DNA from: Thioalkalivibrio nitratireducens DSM 14787
Lineage (GTDB): Bacteria; Pseudomonadota; Gammaproteobacteria; Ectothiorhodospirales; Ectothiorhodospiraceae
Reading direction: 5' to 3'
Assembly (NCBI RefSeq): GCF_000321415.2
Contig: NC_019902.2
Span: 620,001-684,000, forward strand
Length of the DNA stretch: 64,000 bases
The notes under the pieces are model-generated. The model had not been told where the DNA came from, did no database searches, and saw only the letters and a list, made by a program, of their open reading frames with translations. Every line of letters starts with the position of its first letter. Within the stretch, counting starts at the first letter, position 1. Below, piece after piece: positions 6,933 through 15,718 of the stretch. Position numbers and translations under genes: made by a program.

Positions 6933-8849
6933 ATGACCTACCCAACCCTCACCCACCACGGCGGCGCACAGGGCGTCACCGGCAGCTGCCACCGCTTGCA
7001 GCTGGCGCCGGATCGCGCGCTGCTCGTCGATTGCGGCCTGTTCCAGGGCCAGGACGCCGAAAGCGCCGACAACCTCGAACAACACCGCGTCACCTTCCCC
7101 GTGCACGACGTGCTGGCGCTGATCGTCACCCACGTGCACATCGACCACGTCGGTCGCCTGCCGTACCTGCTCGCCGCTGGCTATCGGGGCTCGATTCTCT
7201 GCTCCGCTCCCTCGGCCCGGCTGCTGCCGTTGGTGATCGAAGACGCCCTGAAAGTCGGTTTCACGCGTGACCGCACGCTCATCGAGCGCTTCCTCGAGGA
7301 AGTGCACAGCCGCCTTGTCCCGCTCGAATACCAGACCTGGCACACCCTCATCGATGACGCACGCCACCACGTCCGCATCCGCCTCCAACGCGCCGGCCAC
7401 ATCCTCGGCTCCGCCTACGTGGAAGTGGACATCCAGAATCCTGCCGCCTCCCCGTCACTGCGAGGAGCCGCCCTTACCCCGTCACTGCGAGGAGGCGAAG
7501 CCGACGCGGCAGTCCAACCGCCGCCTGGATCGCCACGTCGCTCCTCTCCTCGCGATGACGCCCTTGCCTCGTCCCTGCGAGGAGCCCAACCCCCCTCGTC
7601 ACTGCGAGGAGCCGCAGCCCAACCCCCATCGTCACTGCGAGGAGGCGAAGCCGACGCGGCAGTCCATGCGCCGCCTGGATCGCCACGTCGCTCCTCTCCT
7701 CGCGATGACGCCCTTGCCTCGTCCCTGCGAGGAGTCCAACCCCCCTCGTCACTGCGAGGAGCCGCAGCCCAACCCCCATCGTCACTGCGAGGAGGCGAAG
7801 CCGACGCGGCAGTCCAACCGCCGCCTGGATCGCCACGGGCCTTTGCCACGGCCTCCGGCCTCGCAATGACAGGCCCTCGCGATGACGGTGGGGCGGTGTC
7901 GTCCGGCCCTCGCGATGACGGTGAGGAGGTGTCTTCCGGCCCTCGCGATGACGAGGCAGAGGAGGCCACCACCCGCATCGTCTTCTCGGGCGACCTCGGG
8001 GCCCCGAACAGCCCGCTGCTCCCGGCCCCCAACCCGCCGGAGCGCGCGGACATCCTCGTCCTCGAAAGCACCTACGGCGACCGTGTGCACGAAGATCGCA
8101 GCACCCGCCAGGCGCGCCTGAAGGCCGCGATCGACCACGCGCTGGAAAACAACGGCACCGTCGTCATCCCGGCGTTCAGCATCGGCCGCACTCAGGAACT
8201 GCTGTACGAACTCGAAGACCTCATCCACCAGGCCACCGACCCGCACTGGCAGGACCTCGAAATCATCGTCGACTCACCGCTCGCCGCCCGCTTCACCGAG
8301 GCCTACCGCGACCTAAAGCCCTATTGGGACCTCGAGGCCCACGACCGCCTGGACCACGGCCGCCACCCGCTGGCCTTCGAGAACCTCTACACCGTGGACA
8401 GCCACGAAGAACACCTGCAGACCGTCGACTACCTCGCGCGCACCGGCCGCCCCGCGGTCGTCATCGCGGCGAGCGGCATGGCCGCCGGGGGCAGGGTGGT
8501 GAACTACCTCAAGCGCATGCTCGGTGACGAACGCCACGACGTACTGTTCGTCGGCTACCAGGCCGAAGGCACCCCCGGCCGCGCCATCCAGCGCCACGGC
8601 CCGCGCGGCGGCTGGGTGCAGCTCGACGGCGAACGCATCGACATCCGCGCCCGCATCCACACGATCGGCGGCTACTCCGCCCACGCGGCCCAGAACGACC
8701 TGCTCGCCTTCATCCAGGGCATCCCGCAAGCGCCGAAGGAAATCCGCCTGATCCACGGCGAACGCGACGCCCGGGAAGCCCTGAAAACCGAAATCGAAAC
8801 CTGGGCCGAAGCCAACGGCCAAGCAGTCCAAGTCACATGTGCCGCGTAA
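6933..8849 (+). CDS. Beta-CASP metallo-beta-lactamase RNase (YSH1-like) with a giant in-frame repeat insertion
   Basis: 638 aa; without the insertion it would be about 465 aa, the family norm. The zinc site THVHIDHVGRLPYL (HxHxDH), GHILGSAYVEVD, IVFSGDLG, the beta-CASP ESTYGDR and IPAFSIGRTQELLYEL, and the C-terminal IHTIGGYSAHA motif B are all present, as in YSH1/RNase J-like exonucleases. About 168 residues between YVEVDIQNPAA and TTRIVFSGDLG derive from tandem GTCACTGCGAGG repeats (7451-7953), placed between two beta strands of the lactamase core. ATG 6933 is chosen since MTYPTLTHHGGAQGVTGSCH begins the fold. An RNA-processing role is inferred from the family only. Confidence 0.9.
   Translation: MTYPTLTHHGGAQGVTGSCHRLQLAPDRALLVDCGLFQGQDAESADNLEQHRVTFPVHDVLALIVTHVHIDHVGRLPYLLAAGYRGSILCSAPSARLLPLVIEDALKVGFTRDRTLIERFLEEVHSRLVPLEYQTWHTLIDDARHHVRIRLQRAGHILGSAYVEVDIQNPAASPSLRGAALTPSLRGGEADAAVQPPPGSPRRSSPRDDALASSLRGAQPPSSLRGAAAQPPSSLRGGEADAAVHAPPGSPRRSSPRDDALASSLRGVQPPSSLRGAAAQPPSSLRGGEADAAVQPPPGSPRAFATASGLAMTGPRDDGGAVSSGPRDDGEEVSSGPRDDEAEEATTRIVFSGDLGAPNSPLLPAPNPPERADILVLESTYGDRVHEDRSTRQARLKAAIDHALENNGTVVIPAFSIGRTQELLYELEDLIHQATDPHWQDLEIIVDSPLAARFTEAYRDLKPYWDLEAHDRLDHGRHPLAFENLYTVDSHEEHLQTVDYLARTGRPAVVIAASGMAAGGRVVNYLKRMLGDERHDVLFVGYQAEGTPGRAIQRHGPRGGWVQLDGERIDIRARIHTIGGYSAHAAQNDLLAFIQGIPQAPKEIRLIHGERDAREALKTEIETWAEANGQAVQVTCAA
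7451..7953. repeat. Tandem palindromic repeats read in frame inside the beta-CASP gene
   Basis: Three full units plus partial ones. Two near-identical blocks (about 7480-7640 and 7640-7800) repeat [11 protein letters not shown](Q/H)(P/A)PPGSPRRSSPRDD. The tract ends in degenerate SSGPRDD(G/E) triplicates. No stop occurs in the used frame over more than 500 bp. Confidence 0.88.
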
Positions 8850-8947
8850 CGCACCCGCGCGCGCAGGGGTCAGACCCCGGTTTTTCTTTACCGAAGCGGA
8901 AGAAGGCGAAGGCTGGACTTGATCGTACCCATAACAGGCACTAAAGT

Positions 8948-8960
8948 ACCCAATATGGGT
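8948..8960. promoter_or_regulatory. Possible operator ACCCAATATGGGT
   Basis: A short palindrome with 5-bp arms at the start of the MNT-type gene, preceded 22 bp upstream by TACCCATA. It may be bound by the winged-helix domain of the product. This is weak evidence from symmetry only. Confidence 0.35.
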
Positions 8961-9590
8961 TCCATTCCACCGCAAAGCATGCCCTCGGCTGAAGCCGTGC
9001 GTACCAGCCATTTCGGGTCCGCCCTGTTCACCGAGACCCAGCAGCGGGTGTTGGGGTTTCTGTTTGGCCGGCCCGAACGCAGTTTTTACGCCAAGGAACT
9101 GATCAAGCTGACAGCCTCGGGTTCCGGCGCCGTACAGCGGGAACTCAAGCGCCTGGAAACGAGCGGCCTCGTGACCGTGCGCTGGCAGGGCAATCAGAAA
9201 CACTATCAGGCCAACCCCGAGTCACCGATTTTTGTTGAACTGTGCAGTATCGCCCTAAAAACCTTTGGTCTTGCCGAGCCCATCCGCGAGCGCCTGAACC
9301 GTCTCTCGGACGATATCCACGCGGCGTTCATTTATGGGTCGGTGGCCAAGCAGAGTGAACACGCTGGCAGCGATGTCGACCTGTTGGTCATCAGCAGCGA
9401 AGTGACGTATGGCCAACTCATGGGCATTCTCGAGTCGGTGGAGCAACTGCTGGGGCGGCGCATCAATCCGACCCTCTACACGCCGGACGAATTCCAGCGT
9501 CGCCTGGAGCAACGCAACAGCTTTCTGATGCGCCTGCTGGAACAACCCAAGATCTGGCTCATCGGAAGCCAACATGACCTCGGCACTTGA
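8955..9590 (+). CDS. Winged-helix/nucleotidyltransferase fusion, MNT-type antitoxin
   Basis: About 211 aa. Residues 20-95 form an ArsR/MarR-like winged helix (TQQRVLGFLFGRPERSFYAKELIKLT...VQRELKRLETSGLVTVRWQGNQKHY). Residues 120-200 form a minimal nucleotidyltransferase (AAFIYGSVAKQSEHAGSDVDLLVI, the GSx10DxD motif). Such proteins pair with HEPN partners and act as antitoxins by modifying or blocking them. It overlaps the downstream HEPN frame by 17 nt. The start may instead be the ATG at 8979, which would free the palindrome at 8948 to act as an operator. Confidence 0.8.
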   Translation: MGSIPPQSMPSAEAVRTSHFGSALFTETQQRVLGFLFGRPERSFYAKELIKLTASGSGAVQRELKRLETSGLVTVRWQGNQKHYQANPESPIFVELCSIALKTFGLAEPIRERLNRLSDDIHAAFIYGSVAKQSEHAGSDVDLLVISSEVTYGQLMGILESVEQLLGRRINPTLYTPDEFQRRLEQRNSFLMRLLEQPKIWLIGSQHDLGT

Positions 9591-9995
9591 AAACCTCTGC
9601 GCCCCGGCAAGCCGCTGCGCCAGGAAGCGCCCGATCAGGCCGAATTTGACGGACTGCTCCGTTCCGGCAAGGTTCGCCTCAAGGATGCGCAAAACACGCA
9701 GAATGCCATCGAGAGCCGCTTTGACCTCGCCTACAACGCCGCCCACGCCTTGTGCCTGGCGGCGCTGCGGCAGTTGGGCTTCCGCGCGCAGCATCGCTAC
9801 ATCGTGTTCCAGGTATTGCCGTACACCCTCGGCCTTGGCCCGGAGATCTGGCGCGTACTCGACAAATGCCACCACCAACGCAACCTCGCGGAATATGAAG
9901 GCATGCTGGACGTAGACGAGCAGCTTTTTGCCGAACTCCTCCGTGCAACCGCTACTGTTTTGAAGACGATCGAGCAGCGCTATCCGCGGCAATGA
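9574..9995 (+). pseudogene. HEPN-domain toxin, frameshifted near codon 11
   Basis: It begins MTSALENLCAP in one frame and continues in another as GKPLRQEAPDQAEFDGLLRSGKVRLKDAQNTQNAIESRFDLAYNAAHALCLAALRQLGF...HHQRNLAEYEG, an intact HEPN core. One C appears lost in the GCCCCGGC tract near 9602. The product would be a HEPN RNase partner of the upstream nucleotidyltransferase. Internal starts such as the ATG at 9750 would lose the first helices. A sequencing error would restore the gene, so the status is uncertain. Confidence 0.72.
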
Positions 9996-10510
9996 GCGGA
10001 TCGCCGCGACCGCGGGTGTACCCAGCCGCCTCGTCCCGCTCGAATACCGGACCCTGTAGGAGCGAGCCCCGCTCGCGAACGCGCCGTAGGCGCGGCTGAG
10101 ATGGGTGCAAGGTTCGACGCCAACTCGCCTGCGAGGCACGCCACAGCGTGCATTTTCCTGGGAAGGGTAACCCGCTGTGAGTCGAAGCCAATAGACCGTG
10201 CGATCTATGCTTTCGCCTGCGCATTCGGCAAGAAACACAGAAGAATTCGCTCTTCACCATTGCAACTGCCCACCGAACCCGGTACTTTCCCCAGCGGTTC
10301 ACGGATTGAACGGATCCGTCTGGAACCCATTACCACCGCGCTCCCAACCGTTTGGAGTCGGCGCGGGGGGGCGAACTACCGCGCGTGCAGCGGCGCGAAC
10401 CGAGGCTCGGATGGCCGCCAAAGGCACCCGGGGATGGCGGTAGCGTGTCCGAAGCCACAACCTAACGGTCATGGCCAGCGGCCACCCCCGATGATGAAAG
10501 AGGCGTAGGC

Positions 10511-10622
10511 GTAGGGCGGAAAAGGCCGAAGGCCGTCATCCGCCAGCTGGCGCAGGATTGCCGCGGTCGCCTGGGCACTGCGAACGCCGTACGGCGGATG
10601 ACGCTGCGCTTTTCCGCCCTAC
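10511..10622. repeat. Palindromic element GTAGGGCGG, copy 3
   Basis: The same unit as at 2371 and 2570, with matching termini and inner arms. Confidence 0.8.
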
Positions 10623-10711
10623 GTATCGCCCGGGACACGAGACAGGCCGTGACTTTCACGCTAACTGCCATGACCCGTGTGGCCACCCCCGATGATGAAA
10701 GAAGCGTAGGC

Positions 10712-10827
10712 GTAGGGCGGAAAAGGCCGAAGGCCGTCATCCGCCATTCCCACGCCGGGGTTGCCGCGGGCGCGCAGGGGCGCTACGAACGCCGTACGGC
10801 GGATGACGCTGCGCTATTCCGCCCTAC
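10712..10827. repeat. Palindromic element GTAGGGCGG, copy 4
   Basis: It has the same ends as the other three, but its central part (CCATTCCCACGCCGGGG) differs, showing that arms and centre evolve separately. Confidence 0.78.
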
Positions 10828-10875
10828 AGGTCACCCCGGACGCGCGCCGCGGGTTCTTTCACCCAACCCGAACCT

Positions 10876-11214
10876 TTGAAACCCTTCCCCGAAGAAACCC
10901 GCCTGAAGGTCATGCGCCTGCTGGCAGAGAACCCCGAGCTCACCCAGCGCGAGCTTGCCGAAGCGCTCGGCATCAGCCTGGGCGCAACGAACTACTGCCT
11001 GCGCGCGCTGATCGACAAGGGGCTGGTGAAGGCCGAGAACTTCCGCAAGAGCCACCGCAAGCGCGCCTACCTCTACACGCTCACGCCGAGCGGCATCGCC
11101 GAGAAACTGCGCGTCACCCGCGCCTTCCTCGCCCGCAAGCAGGCCGAGTACGAGGCCATCGAACGCGAGATCGAACAACTGCGCCAGGAACTGCAGGAAG
11201 AGGGCCGGCCATAA
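10876..11214 (+). CDS. MarR-family EPS-associated transcriptional regulator, copy 2
   Basis: 112 aa, identical to the protein at 2730 except for one coiled-coil residue (AIEREIEQ instead of AIERKIEQ). It has the same TTG start, the same winged helix and the same 40 bp upstream. It is followed by a repeat cluster and the tviB-type dehydrogenase, so each copy heads a sugar-nucleotide block (GDP-fucose or UDP-ManNAc3NAcA). Whether both copies act on one operator cannot be told from sequence. Confidence 0.82.
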   Translation: MKPFPEETRLKVMRLLAENPELTQRELAEALGISLGATNYCLRALIDKGLVKAENFRKSHRKRAYLYTLTPSGIAEKLRVTRAFLARKQAEYEAIEREIEQLRQELQEEGRP

Positions 11215-11282
11215 CCGGCCACGTACCGCAGCCATGACGTTGGGCGCCATCGTCACCGCGAAAGAGCCGCAGCCACCCCCCA

Positions 11283-11480
11283 CCGTCACTGCGAGGAGCC
11301 CACAGGGCGACGTGGCAGTCCAACCGCCGCCTGGATTGCCACGGGCCTCCGGCCCTCGCAATGACCATGCAGATGCAATCGTCACTGCGAGGAGCCTGGG
11401 ATTGCGAGGCCGAAGGCCGTGGCAAAGCCGACGTGGCAGTCCACACGCCGCCTGGATGGTCAAGGAGCTCCGGTCCTCGC
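11283..11480. repeat. GTCACTGCGAGGAG repeat cluster ahead of tviB
   Basis: Two to three units fill most of the 374 bp between the regulator and the dehydrogenase. A short ATCCG(T/C)G(T/C)CCATCCGTGGC array follows at about 11528-11557. No gene is seen. Confidence 0.78.
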
Positions 11481-11588
11481 GCTGCCGGCGGGAAAACGAA
11501 TCCGCCCGACATTCGCGCATAAGAAAATCCGCGTCCATCCGTGCCCATCCGTGGCTAAAAAAGCCCTGCCAACAAAGGCCCACTCCCC

Positions 11589-13097
<1,509 letters not shown>

Positions 13098-13119
13098 TCT
13101 CAAGAGCCACAGGCGTTTT

Positions 13120-13247
13120 GAGCCACGGATGGACACGGACAAACACGTTGAGCCACGGATGAACACGGATGAACACGGATAGAATTAAATTTATAGAAAA
13201 TCCGTGTTCATCCGTGTTCATCCGTGTCCATCCGTGGCTAATCCAAT
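13120..13247. repeat. CCACGGATGGACACGGA / TCCGTGTTCATCCGTGG inverted array
   Basis: Two arms of tandem 10-mers (GATGAACACG... and ...ATCCGTGTTC) flank a short AT-rich centre (AGAATTAAATTTATAGAAAA) in the gap before the oxidoreductase. No gene is present. The arms match those flanking the GxxExxY gene at 14414. Confidence 0.8.
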
Positions 13248-13290
13248 CCACACGTAAGCCAGCCCCCCACGCCAACCAAATCACAGGCCA

Positions 13291-14340
13291 ATGAACGAAC
13301 CCATCAAGGACCGAAAGATCCGCATCGCCGTCGTCGGCTGCGGCCGCATCTCGAAGAACCACTTCGGGGCCATCGAGCGCCACGCCGAAAACATGGAACT
13401 CGTCGGCGTCTGTGACACCCACGGGCCCACGCTCGAACAACACGAAAACGCGTACAAGGTTCCCGGGTTCAGGAGCCTGCCGGAACTCCTCAGCACCGCC
13501 GAGCCGGACGTCATCTCTCTCTGCAGCCCCAGCGGCCTGCACCCGGAGCAGACCATCACCGCCGCACGCCACGGCGTGCACGTGATGACGGAAAAGCCGA
13601 TGGCCACCCGCTGGCAGGACGGCGTGCGCATGGTCAAGGCCTGCGACGAGGCCGGGGTGCATTTGTTCGTGGTGAAACAGAACCGTCGCAACGCCACCCT
13701 GCAACTCCTGAAACGCGCAGTCGCTGAAAAGCGCTTCGGCCGCATCCACATGGTGCACCTGAACGTCTTCTGGAGCCGTCCGCAAAGCTACTACGACCAG
13801 GCCAAGTGGCGCGGCACCTGGGAGTTCGACGGTGGCGCGTTCATGAACCAGGCCAGCCACTACGTCGATCTCCTCGACTGGCTGATCGGCCCGATCGACA
13901 AGGTGCAGGCGATGGTCAGCACCACCCGCGACATCGAAGTCGAAGACACCGGCGTCCTCAACGTCCGCTGGCGCAACGGCGCCCTCGGCTCGATGAGCGT
14001 CACCATGCTCACCTACCCGAAAAACCTCGAAGGCAGCATCACCATCTTGGGCGAGCAGGGCACCGCACGCATCGGCGGGGTGGCCGTCAACGACATCCAG
14101 ATCTGGGACTTCGCCGAACCGCGCGACTACGATGCCGACATCAAGGCCGCGAACTACGAGACCACCTCGGTCTACGGCTTCGGCCACCCGCTCTACTACA
14201 AGAACGTGGTCGACGTACTCCGCGGCGAAGCCGAACCCGAAACCGACGGCCGCGAAGGCCTCAAATCCCTCGAAGTCCTCATCGCCGCCTACCTCTCCGC
14301 CCGCGACGGCCGCACCGTCTCCCTGCCGCTCGAGTATTAG
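13291..14340 (+). CDS. wbpB: Gfo/Idh/MocA oxidoreductase, WbpB/WlbA-like UDP-GlcNAcA 3-dehydrogenase
   Basis: 349 aa. The Rossmann motif IAVVGCGRISKNHFGAI is followed by SLCSPSGLHPEQTI, the catalytic EKPMA motif and a C-terminal alpha/beta domain with YYDQAKWRGTWEFDGGAFMNQASHYVDLLDWLIG. The family oxidises C3 of UDP-GlcNAcA, recycling NAD with 2-oxoglutarate in the WbpB type, to make the 3-keto substrate for the aminotransferase WbpE (encoded at 16160). The neighbours (dehydrogenase before; acetyltransferase and aminotransferase after) support this over a generic oxidoreductase. Confidence 0.9.
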   Translation: MNEPIKDRKIRIAVVGCGRISKNHFGAIERHAENMELVGVCDTHGPTLEQHENAYKVPGFRSLPELLSTAEPDVISLCSPSGLHPEQTITAARHGVHVMTEKPMATRWQDGVRMVKACDEAGVHLFVVKQNRRNATLQLLKRAVAEKRFGRIHMVHLNVFWSRPQSYYDQAKWRGTWEFDGGAFMNQASHYVDLLDWLIGPIDKVQAMVSTTRDIEVEDTGVLNVRWRNGALGSMSVTMLTYPKNLEGSITILGEQGTARIGGVAVNDIQIWDFAEPRDYDADIKAANYETTSVYGFGHPLYYKNVVDVLRGEAEPETDGREGLKSLEVLIAAYLSARDGRTVSLPLEY

Positions 14341-14831
14341 CCACGGATGGACACGGATAAACCCGGATTGGGTAGGATTTGGGAAGGCATCATGGATGAT
14401 GAGGGGCATTCTCATGGACGAGAAACTGGTTGCAGAAGATCTGACGTATCGCATTCGTGCGAGCATCTTCGCGGTTGCGAACACGCTGGGCTCCGGTTTT
14501 CTGGAGAAGGTCTACGAGAATGCCCTTGCGATCGAGCTTCGCAGCACCGGCCTGGCGGTCAGCACCCAGGTGCCGATCCGGGTCTTCTACAAGCGGCAGA
14601 TCGTCGGCGACTACCAGGCCGACATGCTGATCGAAAACCACGTGCTCCTGGAACTGAAAGCCGTCAGCGCCCTGAGGCCCGAACACGAAGCGCAACTCCT
14701 CAACTACCTGCGCGCGACTCGAAAACCCCTCGGTCTGCTCGTCAACTTCGGCCAACCCAAAGTCCAAATCAAGCGCATGATCCTCTAACCCCAAATCCCT
14801 ATCCGCGTTCATCCGTGTTCATCCGTGGCTA
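14338..14831. mobile_element. Candidate cassette: GxxExxY gene between inverted ATCCGTG arrays
   Basis: The left edge TTAGCCACGGATGGACACGG (14338-14357) and the right edge ATCCGTGTTCATCCGTGGC (14810-14828), followed by TAA, are inverted copies of each other and enclose one gene. The arrays at 13120 and 17376 look like the same termini without cargo. That it moves as a unit is inferred. Confidence 0.45.
14414..14788 (+). CDS. GxxExxY-family protein
   Basis: 124 aa, MDEKLVAEDLTYRIRASIFAVANTLGSGFLEKVYENALAIELRSTGL..., with the signature GSGFLEKVYE and the nuclease-like strand DYQADMLIENHVLLELKAV (D...E.K pattern of the PD-(D/E)XK fold). The function of the family is not established. An in-frame ATG at 14399 would add five residues. 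The gene interrupts the wbpB-wbpD order and is enclosed by inverted repeat arrays, which suggests a laterally acquired or mobile passenger. Confidence 0.85.
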   Translation: MDEKLVAEDLTYRIRASIFAVANTLGSGFLEKVYENALAIELRSTGLAVSTQVPIRVFYKRQIVGDYQADMLIENHVLLELKAVSALRPEHEAQLLNYLRATRKPLGLLVNFGQPKVQIKRMIL

Positions 14832-15418
14832 ATCAAATTCATTCCACCGCCATCGTCGACGAAGGCGCCCAGATCGGCCAAGGCACCCGCATCTGGCACT
14901 GGACCCACGTCTGCGCCGGCGCCGGTATCGGCCAGAACTGCTCCCTCGGCCAGAACGTCTTCGTCGGCAACCGCGTGGTCATCGGCAACAACGTGAAGAT
15001 CCAGAACAACGTCTCGGTCTACGACGACGTGACCCTGGAAGACGACGTCTTCTGCGGCCCGAGCATGGTCTTCACCAACGTCTACAATCCGCGCTCGGCG
15101 ATCTCGCGCAAGCATGAATACCGCCCCACCCACGTGAAGCGCGGCGCCACCCTCGGCGCCAACTGCACCATCGTCTGCGGCACCACCATCGGCGAATACG
15201 CCTTCATCGGCGCCGGCGCTGTCGTGAACAAGGACGTGAAGCCCTACGCGCTGATGGTCGGCGTACCCGCCCGCCAGATCGGCTGGATGAGCGAATACGG
15301 CGAGCAAATACCGTTGTCTATCGAGGGAACCGGGACCTACCATTGCCCGCACACGGGCAGCCAGTACACGCTCAGCGATGGGCAGCTACGGCGAACAGGA
15401 GCCGCTCATGGAAGTTGA
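14825..15418 (+). CDS. wbpD: UDP-2-acetamido-3-amino-glucuronate N-acetyltransferase, WbpD-like
   Basis: 197 aa with left-handed beta-helix hexapeptide repeats ([56 protein letters not shown]...), then [17 protein letters not shown] and a C-terminal CPHTGSQY tail found in WbpD/WlbB. It acetylates the 3-amino group of UDP-GlcNAc3NA using acetyl-CoA. The only start that keeps the family N-terminus is GTG 14825, which lies inside the repeat's CCGTGGCTAA. No clear ribosome-binding site precedes it. It overlaps the following antitoxin gene by 11 nt. Confidence 0.93.
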   Translation: MANQIHSTAIVDEGAQIGQGTRIWHWTHVCAGAGIGQNCSLGQNVFVGNRVVIGNNVKIQNNVSVYDDVTLEDDVFCGPSMVFTNVYNPRSAISRKHEYRPTHVKRGATLGANCTIVCGTTIGEYAFIGAGAVVNKDVKPYALMVGVPARQIGWMSEYGEQIPLSIEGTGTYHCPHTGSQYTLSDGQLRRTGAAHGS

Positions 15419-15716
15419 AGCCATCTACGAGAACGGCAAGCTGGAGTTCGTCCAGCCACTGCGGCTCAAGCACGCGCGCGTCCGGCTGCTGGTCACCGTG
15501 CCGGACCACGAGGTGGAGGAGGTTCAGCCGTCCGACCTGGACCTCCTGAACCTCCCCGCGGACGTCGTCGAGCGCGCCAAGGCGATGCTTGCGCGCATGG
15601 AAGCGATCAAGAATGCCCCCGTCCCGGCAGATGAAACATTGCCCGATTTGACCGAAAAGCAGTTGGAACGTATCGCGGCCTTCGCTCTGCGCGATGAAAT
15701 CAAGGGCTCGCGTTAA
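15408..15716 (+). CDS. AF2212/DUF104-like antitoxin
   Basis: 102 aa, [39 protein letters not shown]..., with the small beta-barrel DUF104 motif ([15 protein letters not shown]) at residues 4-35 and an acidic helical tail to bind a toxin. GGAG lies 8 nt upstream of the ATG. It starts inside the end of wbpD and ends 2 nt before the PIN-encoding frame. DUF104 proteins pair with PIN RNases, which fits. Confidence 0.82.
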   Translation: MEVEAIYENGKLEFVQPLRLKHARVRLLVTVPDHEVEEVQPSDLDLLNLPADVVERAKAMLARMEAIKNAPVPADETLPDLTEKQLERIAAFALRDEIKGSR

Positions 15717-15718
15717 CC

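Larger units (their letters stand above)
10099..11270. repeat. 1.16-kb direct duplication, copy 2
   Basis: This is the counterpart of 1961-3120, in the same orientation about 8.1 kb away, and it also ends with a MarR-EPS gene. The sequence between the copies (fcl, higBA, gmd, beta-CASP, MNT/HEPN) could be deleted or amplified by homologous recombination. The 880 bp ahead of the regulator contain only repeats. Confidence 0.85.

Noticed and set aside
7451-7953. CRISPR-like or tandem-satellite array within the beta-CASP gene
   Set aside because: The repeats are translated in frame and match intergenic hairpins; spacing is not spacer-like.
13120-13247. Iteron-type replication origin made of ATCCGTGTTC repeats
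   Set aside because: Several similar arrays occur between genes, arranged head-to-head, and no rep gene is nearby.
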